Positions 37,175-44,404 of a stretch of DNA of 64,000 bases are shown piece after piece; position 1 is the first letter of the stretch; each line of letters starts with the position of its first letter. A program made the translations under genes and the position numbers. The stretch lies in the NCBI GenBank assembly GCA_002448235.1, contig DIXF01000007.1:96284-160283 (forward strand), written 5' to 3'. A model generated the notes under the pieces. It was not told the DNA's origin. It did not search any database and saw only the letters and a program-made list of their open reading frames with translations. The stretch is from Syntrophaceae bacterium UBA6087. GTDB lineage: Bacteria > Desulfobacterota > Desulfomonilia > UBA1062.

Positions 37175-37263
37175 CGGAGACATATGCATTTTACGTGGTG
37201 AGAGAAATACGATACTTCCCTTATCCATCGCAGGGAAGGTCATGAAAGGGGCTAAGAAGAGCC

Positions 37264-38385
37264 ATGAAGAAAGTTATTTCTGCCGTGTGCGTAATCATGG
37301 CAATGCTTATCGGGAATACGTGCCTTGCCGCAGAGGTCGACACCCGGACCGGGGTTAACTTCACCTGGTGGGGAAGCGACGAGGATGAAACGGGGATGCA
37401 GCTTATTATCCCGGTCCAGGCCGCCTCATCCTATAATGATATCTCCCTGGAACTGCTCACGGCATATGTATTCACCCAGGTGAACCCCGATGGGGGCAAG
37501 CGGCGCAGCATCAGCCAGATGTCCGATACCAAGCTCAACCTGGCGTACGGGGTCCATGACCGGCTGCCCTTCGAACTCCTCCTCGGCCTGGGATTCAATC
37601 TGCCCACCGGCCATACGGACCTGACGCAAAGCGAATCCGTGCTCATTGTGCCTCCCGACCTGTTCCCCATCCCCACCTTCGGCGAGGGGCTGAACATCAA
37701 CCCCGCGATCACCGTGGCCAAGGACTGGGGGCGTTTCATAGCGGGGGCCGGCATCGGATATACCTGGCGGGGAGAGTACGACTACAGCGATCTTTATCCC
37801 GACTATGACCCGGGTGAGATCCTCACGGCGACCTGTGAAGCCGGATACGATATAACCGATACGCTCTTCGGAAAAATCTACGGCCAGTATATCGACTATG
37901 CCAAGGATACGGTCGACGGCGACGACTTCTACCAGGAAGGGGACGTGAAACTCATCGGCATAGGCTTGAACTATGACCGCGAAGCCTGGGAAGCAGGCTT
38001 CAATCTGGCAGGTATTTTCCGGGGCAAGAGCAAGGTTCAGCAAGGGATAGCCTTGCCCACCGAATCCCGAAACAGCCACGGCAATGAGCTGAACACCTCG
38101 CTCACCTACCGGTATCATACCGACCAGGAGACGACCCTGCGCACCTCCCTGGAACTCCTGTTCATAGCGGAAAACGATTATCCCTCCACCTCCCCCTTCT
38201 TTGTCGGCAAACGCCGGAAGGTCACGCTCGGCTGCGGAGTTGACAAAACACTTGCGGAAAATTTCACGGGATCGGTCGGGCTCGAAGGCTTCATCATGGA
38301 TGACGAGGAAAACTGGTACCACCCCGGCGAAGACGTGACTTACCGTGGGTTCGGCCTGTCCGCCCAGGTGAGCAAGAGGTTTTAG
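37264..38385 (+). CDS. Predicted outer-membrane beta-barrel protein
   Basis: This 373-residue protein has a signal peptide (MKKVISAVCVIMAMLIGNTC, cut near CLA-A). The mature part alternates short beta strands with turns and has many aromatic residues and Gly, ending in a C-terminal Phe (AQVSKRF), as in outer-membrane barrels. It resembles transporter/phenol-degradation (MetA-pathway) and OmpA-like barrels only in general character. It is third in the CsgG-like cluster, directly followed by a terminator. Possibly a pore or secretion outlet for the surface lipoproteins; inference. Confidence 0.72.
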   Translation: MKKVISAVCVIMAMLIGNTCLAAEVDTRTGVNFTWWGSDEDETGMQLIIPVQAASSYNDISLELLTAYVFTQVNPDGGKRRSISQMSDTKLNLAYGVHDRLPFELLLGLGFNLPTGHTDLTQSESVLIVPPDLFPIPTFGEGLNINPAITVAKDWGRFIAGAGIGYTWRGEYDYSDLYPDYDPGEILTATCEAGYDITDTLFGKIYGQYIDYAKDTVDGDDFYQEGDVKLIGIGLNYDREAWEAGFNLAGIFRGKSKVQQGIALPTESRNSHGNELNTSLTYRYHTDQETTLRTSLELLFIAENDYPSTSPFFVGKRRKVTLGCGVDKTLAENFTGSVGLEGFIMDDEENWYHPGEDVTYRGFGLSAQVSKRF

Positions 38386-38412
38386 GCCTTCTGCCGGAGA
38401 GAATTGAGAAAG

Positions 38413-38445
38413 GCCCGAAAAACTTCGGGCTCCGTACGGTTTTTC
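38413..38445 (+). terminator. Rho-independent terminator after the barrel gene
   Basis: A GCCCGAA-AAAC-TTCGGGC hairpin (38413-38430) is followed by CCGTACGG and a TTTTTC tract. It ends the transcript of the CsgG-like/lipoprotein/barrel cluster and separates it from the beta-helix lipoprotein gene. Confidence 0.75.
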
Positions 38446-38741
38446 TTCCATCATATGGCGCCTTTTCCATTCATGCGATGAGTCTTTAAGACCTCGCGAG
38501 GAATATGGGTGAAGGAGAAGCCATCCCGGAGTGTGAAATATTTTACCCTTTTTCAGTATTTATTTCATAATGCTCCTTCTTATTGCACCTGCAATGACAG
38601 GAGGTCATTGTTTAATAGATTGTTTATATTTATATTAATCGCCAATTGCAAAGTAGCATGGTTTTTGCTTGAATTTCCAGGGTTGCAGCTGAGTAATTGA
38701 TAAACAGGTTCAACATGAGAGAGGAGCAAGGGATACTCGGG
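38446..38741 (+). promoter_or_regulatory. Upstream region of the beta-helix lipoprotein with a perfect inverted repeat
   Basis: This ~300 bp non-coding stretch is AT-rich downstream of 38540. A perfect inverted repeat, CAATGAC-AGGAG-GTCATTG, sits at 38592-38610. It could be an operator, or an RNA hairpin that hides an AGGAG. Promoter-like AT-rich sequence (TTTATATTTATATTAA) follows at about 38620-38640, but no clear -35/-10 pair is assigned. Confidence 0.4.
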
Positions 38742-41700
38742 ATGAGAAAGAACACTACATTACCCGTCTTTATTCAGGCATGCCTGTGCATCTTCCTCTC
38801 CCTGCTCTTTTCCTGCAGCTCTTCATCGGGCGGCAGCTCGGACAACAAAAGTGGAAACGGCTCCATAGCCTTTTCCGTGCAGGTAGCCCCGGAAGAACTT
38901 TTCGGATCGTCGTATACAAAAGCAGCATCAGGGGACTCGGGCTCGGTCCGGAGCGAAGCAGCGATCGACTGCGGCGGGCTGGGCATCGTGAGCGTAGAAG
39001 CCTATGTGTATGATGAAAACGAGGAGCTGATCGCACGGGGAGGCCCCTGGGACTGCAGTGCAGGAGAAGGGATCATCTACGGCGTAAAAGAGGGACCGAA
39101 CCGGACAGTCCTTATCTTTATGAAAAACGGAAACGACCAGGTTCGATATAGCGGCCAGAGCTCGGCCCTGACGATCGTTGCCGGCCAGACGACCGATGCG
39201 GGGGTCATCGAAGTAGTTGAGGCCGAAGACGAAAACCGGCTTCCGATCGCGTCAAACGACCATGCCACGGTACATCGAGGCGGGTGCGTGACCATACTCG
39301 ACTCAGGCTTGGCCAGCCTGCTCGGGAACGATATCGACCCTGACGGCCGGACCCTGACCGCGAGCACCTCCCCGGTAACAGGACCAAGCCATGGGATGCT
39401 GACCCTCAATCCGGACGGCACTTTCCGGTATCAACACGACGGCAGCGATTCGATGTCCGACAGCTTCACCTACCGGGTATCCGACCCTGGCGGGGAAACG
39501 GCAACCGCCGTAGTATCGGTCACCGTCACCCCGGGCCCGAACGCCATTCCGAGGCTGTCGGAAGGTGGAGTATCGCCGGAGATAGGGGATGAGACCAGGA
39601 CGTATACCTACTCGGTCCGCTATGAAGATCCGGACGGCAACGCACCCGAGCATGTTCGCGTGCACATAGACGGAGTCGACCACGAGATGGCATTGTCCTC
39701 GGGTTCAGCCTCCGAGGGTATCTACCAGTACAAGACCACACTCGCCGAGAAGGAGCAGCCATACGCCTACTCGTTCTCCGCCGGCGACGGCCACTCCGGA
39801 AGCGCGGTTTTCCCCGAATCCGGTTCTCTCACAGGGCCGACCGTGTTGAAAAACCCGTACCTGATTGCGTTCGACGACGAGATCAGGGTTTACAAAGGCG
39901 GAGTGGTGACTGTTCTGCAGTCAGGCTTTACCAGCGTACTGTCCAATGACTCCGCGCCTTCCATACTGAAGCTGACCGTAAATACCGAGGTCGAACCGGA
40001 TCAGGGCGAACTTACTCTCTTACCCGGCGGCACCTTCGCCTACAGACATAACGGGATAACCTCGGAAGCCGACAGCTTCGTCTACCGGGTATCAGACGGC
40101 ATCGGCGGGTGGGATACCGCAACGGTACGCATTACCGTTATCGATTCCGACGTGAACCATAACCCCGTCCTCTCGGAAGGGAGCGTTTCTCCCAGAATGG
40201 GCGACACGACAACCCTTTTCACCTATTCCGTCCACTATTTCGACGAAGACGGGCACAAGCCGGTCGAGATAAGCGTCTCCGTCGACGGCACGAGTCGTGC
40301 CATGAGACTGACCGAGGGCCTGCCGCATAACGGCATCTACCGGTACAGCACCACTCTATCCGCAGGGTCGCATACCTGTTTCTTCGCATGCAACGACGGT
40401 TACGGCGGCTCCGGCAGAGACCCTGAGACAGAAGCTCTCAGCGGCCCCGAAGTCTCCGGACCGGCTGCCCGGTTCTATGTTGCCCCTCCCCCGAAAGGCA
40501 GCGACACCGGGGGCGACGGCTCGCTCTCAGCTCCGTTCGGCTCGATCGGCCGCGCCATCGAGATTGCCCACGGGGCGCCGGGGAATCGTGCTGTTATCCG
40601 TATCGCGGCAGGCACCTATTCCGAGAATATCTCCCTTGATCCATGGGAAACGATCGAGGGCGGGTGGAACTCGGATTTAACCCTGCGATGGGATTTCAGG
40701 AATGGCGGGATAACCCCTTCACCCGAGTTCGAAGCAGTGATCGAAGGAATTCGGACCGGGAGATGCGTTACCATAAACAGTGCCGAGGGTGCGAGTATCG
40801 ACGGCCTTACGGTACGGGGAGGGTCCTCCGGAGCATATACCATGAGCGGGATCAGCGTCCTTTCCTGCTCTCCCCACATCGTGAACTGCCGTATAGAGAA
40901 GAACCGTCTCCCCGGAGACACCGATTCGTACGGCGCCGGGATGCTCGTCACAAACGGAAGTCCGTTGATCGAACACTGCATCTTCTCGGGCAACTATGCA
41001 AACGTATCATCGAACAGCTATGGCGGAGGGATCTATAACCTCTCATCATCCCCGGTGATTATCGACTGCGTATTCACCGGCAACTATGCAGGCTGTACAA
41101 CAGGAGCCGGCGGGGCCATGTACAACATGCAAAGCAGCCCGACGATCCTGAACTGCCTCTTTACCGCAAACGGCACCGGCGGAACATATGCGCTGGGCGG
41201 AGCCATCTACAACAATGCAAGCTCTCCTATCATCATGAGCAGCACTTTCACGAACAATCTTGCAGACGGAGCGAGCTACGGCCAGGGCGGCGCCGTGTAC
41301 AACGTGCAAAGCAGCCCGACGATCCTGAACTGCCTCTTTACCGCAAACAGCGCAGGCGGAACATATGCGCTGGGCGGAGCCATCTTTAACAGCGCAAACT
41401 CTCCTGTTATCATGAACAGCATCTTCACGAAGAACCTTGCGGATGGAACGAGCTACGGCAAAGGCGGCGCCATGTACAACCAATCCGGCAGCCCTGCGAT
41501 CACCAACTGCTCCTTCACCCTCAATACGGCCTACTCGGAAAGCACCTATGCAAAGGCAGGCGGAATCTACAACGAAAGCCCGGCAGCACCGGCCATCACC
41601 AACTGCATCCTGTGGGACAATTCGGCGACATACTATAAAGAGCTCTACTACGGTTCGTCGTGCTCGATCACCTATAGCGATATCGACCAGGCGGAATTCG

Positions 41701-41912
41701 CCGCAGATTCCTCACGCAGCAATTTCCGCTTAGATCCCCTGTTTGCCGATCCTGCGGGAAGCGACGTGCGCCTCATGCCGGGATCGCCGTGCATCGATAA
41801 AGGGTCCGGCAGCACCGCGTACCTTCCCGAAACCGATTATGCGGGGATACCGCGAATCCTGGGGACCTCGGTCGACATGGGAGCATTCGAATGGTGGCTA
41901 CTTCAGGAGTGA
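38742..41912 (+). CDS. Large surface lipoprotein: shared N-terminal domain, cadherin-like repeats, C-terminal parallel beta-helix
   Basis: ATG 38742 (AAGGGA upstream) gives 1056 residues with lipobox LLFSC. Residues ~35-170 are homologous to the N-terminal domain of the lipoprotein at 35792 (EAYVYDENE, GGPWDC, TTDAGVIEV). Next come alternating VCBS/cadherin-like modules (LLGNDIDPDGR, DSFTYRVSDPGG, then DSFVYRVSDGIGG) and NxxPxLSEG-type modules. The C-terminal ~460 residues form a right-handed beta-helix (GAGMLVTNGSPLIEHC, GGAMYNMQSSPTILNC) with a DUF1565-like entry (GGDGSLSAPFGSI). Probably exported to the cell surface for adhesion or polysaccharide binding. Confidence 0.85.
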   Translation: MRKNTTLPVFIQACLCIFLSLLFSCSSSSGGSSDNKSGNGSIAFSVQVAPEELFGSSYTKAASGDSGSVRSEAAIDCGGLGIVSVEAYVYDENEELIARGGPWDCSAGEGIIYGVKEGPNRTVLIFMKNGNDQVRYSGQSSALTIVAGQTTDAGVIEVVEAEDENRLPIASNDHATVHRGGCVTILDSGLASLLGNDIDPDGRTLTASTSPVTGPSHGMLTLNPDGTFRYQHDGSDSMSDSFTYRVSDPGGETATAVVSVTVTPGPNAIPRLSEGGVSPEIGDETRTYTYSVRYEDPDGNAPEHVRVHIDGVDHEMALSSGSASEGIYQYKTTLAEKEQPYAYSFSAGDGHSGSAVFPESGSLTGPTVLKNPYLIAFDDEIRVYKGGVVTVLQSGFTSVLSNDSAPSILKLTVNTEVEPDQGELTLLPGGTFAYRHNGITSEADSFVYRVSDGIGGWDTATVRITVIDSDVNHNPVLSEGSVSPRMGDTTTLFTYSVHYFDEDGHKPVEISVSVDGTSRAMRLTEGLPHNGIYRYSTTLSAGSHTCFFACNDGYGGSGRDPETEALSGPEVSGPAARFYVAPPPKGSDTGGDGSLSAPFGSIGRAIEIAHGAPGNRAVIRIAAGTYSENISLDPWETIEGGWNSDLTLRWDFRNGGITPSPEFEAVIEGIRTGRCVTINSAEGASIDGLTVRGGSSGAYTMSGISVLSCSPHIVNCRIEKNRLPGDTDSYGAGMLVTNGSPLIEHCIFSGNYANVSSNSYGGGIYNLSSSPVIIDCVFTGNYAGCTTGAGGAMYNMQSSPTILNCLFTANGTGGTYALGGAIYNNASSPIIMSSTFTNNLADGASYGQGGAVYNVQSSPTILNCLFTANSAGGTYALGGAIFNSANSPVIMNSIFTKNLADGTSYGKGGAMYNQSGSPAITNCSFTLNTAYSESTYAKAGGIYNESPAAPAITNCILWDNSATYYKELYYGSSCSITYSDIDQAEFAADSSRSNFRLDPLFADPAGSDVRLMPGSPCIDKGSGSTAYLPETDYAGIPRILGTSVDMGAFEWWLLQE
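41121..41474 (+). repeat. Two 177-bp near-identical in-gene repeats of the beta-helix
   Basis: The unit from 41121 to 41297 recurs at 41298-41474, 59 codons each. Both contain the same long stretch beginning CAAAGCAGCCCGACGATCC and GGCGGAACATATGCGCTGG. The third unit, from 41475, has diverged. Recent duplication or gene conversion of beta-helix rungs is likely, so repeat number could vary between strains. Confidence 0.85.
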
Positions 41913-41990
41913 GGTCGGAAGAACGTTCCGCGACCGATCATATGGCGTACATGCGGCAGAGAAAGCACATTATGCGCATGCGCTTACTTC

Positions 41991-42950
41991 CTAGTAGGGC
42001 AGACCGGAGCTCACCCTCTGCTCTTCACCCAGGATCCGCCTGATTTCGACTACCTTTGGAAGATAGTCCTTCGACTCGAGTCCTTCCACCCTGATCTCCG
42101 GGGCGCGCCGGTTACCCGAGGCATGAATAAACCGGCCGTTGCCGACATAGAGCCCCACGTGATCGATGCGGATGCGATCCCTGTTCCTGGAATTCATGCT
42201 GAAGAAAATGAGGTCTCCCGGCCTGACCTCCGAGAGTTGGACAGGCCTTCCTTCCTGCGCCTGATCTCTTGACGAACGCCCCAGCCGTATGCCGTTCTCG
42301 AGATATACATACCGGACGAAACCCGAGCAATCGAACCCCTCGGGTGTTGTTCCGCCGTGGCGGTAAGGGGCGCCTATGCAACTATACGCCGACTTGAGTA
42401 TCTTGAGAGTAAGATCCTGAGGCTCTTCGATATTCAATAAATCTTTGTACGTATCGGGGTAATCCCTGGCCAGCCAGAGATCGGAAGGAGCCGGCGAAGG
42501 AAGCTGGTATTCTTCGATGGGGCTTGCGATTTCCACCGCCCTTGAGTGACGGGCATGCGCCTTGAGAGTTTGGGTGCGTGATCTTTTGCGTTTCTTTGCC
42601 TGTGCCGACTTGCTGCTCTTCTTCTTTTTAACGGCTGAAAGCCCATCGGCCTTGCCGGTCTTTGTATGGCTTCCCTTCAAGACACTGTCGGTTTTTTTGC
42701 TCTGCTTGGTGTTTCCCGTCAAGGTATGCTTGGATTTGATCTTTCTTTTGGAAGAAGCCGGCTTCTTCGTTGCGATGGCTGTTTCGGTCTTTGCTTGGGC
42801 CTTTTTTGAGGCCTTTTCTTCCTTGGATGCAACAGAGTCGGTTTTTTTCTTTCCGCCGGCCTGGGCTTGCGCAGCATGTCCGTATTCAGTTCCGATAAGC
42901 CCGATGACCAGTATACACACAATAACCGGAGCGAGAATGCATCTCCTCAT
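41991..42950 (-). CDS. Exported NlpC/P60 peptidoglycan endopeptidase
   Basis: ATG 42950 follows GGGGGGTATT; 319 residues. After a signal peptide comes a ~120-residue Lys/Ser/Thr-rich low-complexity linker (KKKTDSV, KKKKSSKSAQAKKRKRSR), then the C-terminal NlpC/P60 domain. It has GAPYRHGGTTPEGFDCSGFV (catalytic Cys), DHVGLYVGNGRFIHASG (His) and the LGRSSRDQAQEG segment. It cleaves D-Glu-mDAP bonds in cell-wall stem peptides. The highly basic linker may bind the negatively charged wall. It is convergent with the beta-helix gene. Confidence 0.92.
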   Translation of the reverse strand: MRRCILAPVIVCILVIGLIGTEYGHAAQAQAGGKKKTDSVASKEEKASKKAQAKTETAIATKKPASSKRKIKSKHTLTGNTKQSKKTDSVLKGSHTKTGKADGLSAVKKKKSSKSAQAKKRKRSRTQTLKAHARHSRAVEIASPIEEYQLPSPAPSDLWLARDYPDTYKDLLNIEEPQDLTLKILKSAYSCIGAPYRHGGTTPEGFDCSGFVRYVYLENGIRLGRSSRDQAQEGRPVQLSEVRPGDLIFFSMNSRNRDRIRIDHVGLYVGNGRFIHASGNRRAPEIRVEGLESKDYLPKVVEIRRILGEEQRVSSGLPY

Positions 42951-43253
42951 AATACCCCCCACCACCCCAATACAGATTCTCAAGTTATAGTGCCGGCCGA
43001 ATTCGAGGCCATAATTCCAGTGTTGCCCTTATATCCGACCAGGGACAAATATGTCAAGCTTACATTCCCCACGTACTACATATGGACCTGTGCCGGGTGA
43101 TGAAACCGTGCTCGGGCTACCGGATACCTGAGATGAAGCCGGATGATGAAAACAGCGGGACAGGAAGTTTTGAAAAAAGGGTGGAACGTCTCAGGGGATA
43201 CATAAAAAAGTATAGGCCTTGATCCTTTCGGGCAAGATACGGATCCTATATAT
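42951..43253. promoter_or_regulatory. Divergent intergenic region with direct repeat and long-range pairing
   Basis: This 303-bp stretch between divergent genes has no credible ORF. On the plus strand GCCGGGTGATGAAAC (43092-43106) recurs as GCCGGATGATGAAAAC (43138-43153). CCTGAGA (43127-43133) can pair with TCTCAGG (43189-43195). This could be a structured leader of the binding-protein gene. No known riboswitch is recognised. Confidence 0.35.
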
Positions 43254-44354
43254 ATGTCGCACATAGATCCTTTCTTTGAGAAGAATCATCAAAATAACAT
43301 CATCGTTTCAGCCCATGGGAGTCGGCCGGTGACCGGAGATACGTCATCTTTGCATATCAGTTCAGTACTTGCTTTCCATAGACTCCTCGGAAATCTTTCA
43401 ACGGCTTTCCGGCCGGTCATTATTCTCTTTAGTCTCCTTGCGCTGCCGGCAGGGACAATCTCCTGTACAATGAAAGACAGTGAACCCAAGCAGATCATCC
43501 GGATTGCGGAGAACCCCTGGACAGGCTCATCCATAAACGCCCATGTCGCCAGGATCATCCTCACGGAAAAAATGGGCTATCAGGTGGAGCTTGTTCCCAT
43601 TGACGGCAAGTCTCAGTGGCCGGCCCTGGCAAAAGGGAGCATCGATGCAAGCCTCGAGGTCTGGCCCTCGGGGCGTAAAGAACTGATCGAAGAGTACATG
43701 AGCGACCGGAAACTCGTAGAATATATCGGGCTGCTCGGCGTTGTGGGCAAGGTCAACTGGTATGTTCCGACCTATGTCGTTGAGAAATATCCTGAGCTGG
43801 CAACCTGGGAAGGATTCAAGGACCCGCGACTTGCCGCCCTTTTCAAGACTGAGGCGAGCGGCGGTAAAGGCCGGTTCCTTGCCGGCGATCCGAGTTGGGT
43901 CCAGTATGACCGGGATATCATCAGAAATCTCGATCTGCCGCTCCGGGTGGTTCAGGCCGGATCCGAGCAGGCTGTCCTCGATGCGCTGGAAACGGCATAC
44001 AGCCGCAGGCAGCCCATCCTGGTCTATTTATGGACCCCCCATGCCGTTCACGCCAAGTACGGCCTGACTGCCGTAAAACTGCCCAAATACAGTGACGCCT
44101 GCTATGCGAAAGCAGCGGAGGGCGGCGTGGCTTGTGAATATCCTTCGGAAATCTTATTCAAGGCTGCATGGCCCGGACTGAAAACAAAAGCCCCCGATGC
44201 ATACCGGTTCTTGAAGAATTTTGCCTATAGCAACGAAGACCAGATCGCAATGCTCGCCATGGTGGAGATTGAAGGAAAGACGCCTGAAGCTGCGGCCAGG
44301 ATCTGGATCGAAAGGAATCAGGAAAAATGGAAGTCATGGCTTCCGATCGAATAA
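43254..44354 (+). CDS. Glycine betaine/proline betaine-type ABC substrate-binding protein (OpuAC-like)
   Basis: This protein has up to 366 residues; the N-terminal ~55 may be untranslated because ATG 43254 has no ribosome site. A hydrophobic export segment (FRPVIILFSLLALPAGTISC) precedes the OpuAC-type domain: IRIAENPWTGSSINAHV, LTEKMGYQVELVPID, SIDASLEVWPSG and a second lobe with YLWTPHAVHAKYGL. It binds betaine- or choline-like quaternary amines in the periplasm. No permease or ATPase gene is adjacent; a sensor kinase follows 50 bp downstream. Confidence 0.87.
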   Translation: MSHIDPFFEKNHQNNIIVSAHGSRPVTGDTSSLHISSVLAFHRLLGNLSTAFRPVIILFSLLALPAGTISCTMKDSEPKQIIRIAENPWTGSSINAHVARIILTEKMGYQVELVPIDGKSQWPALAKGSIDASLEVWPSGRKELIEEYMSDRKLVEYIGLLGVVGKVNWYVPTYVVEKYPELATWEGFKDPRLAALFKTEASGGKGRFLAGDPSWVQYDRDIIRNLDLPLRVVQAGSEQAVLDALETAYSRRQPILVYLWTPHAVHAKYGLTAVKLPKYSDACYAKAAEGGVACEYPSEILFKAAWPGLKTKAPDAYRFLKNFAYSNEDQIAMLAMVEIEGKTPEAAARIWIERNQEKWKSWLPIE

Positions 44355-44404
44355 TTGTGCCCCCTTGTGCGGGACCGAAGGAAAACGGCAAGGCCTAAAA
44401 ATGT

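Noticed and set aside
37426..38454. 342-codon minus-strand frame
   Set aside because: Antisense to the predicted outer-membrane barrel gene, which has a signal peptide and barrel ending.
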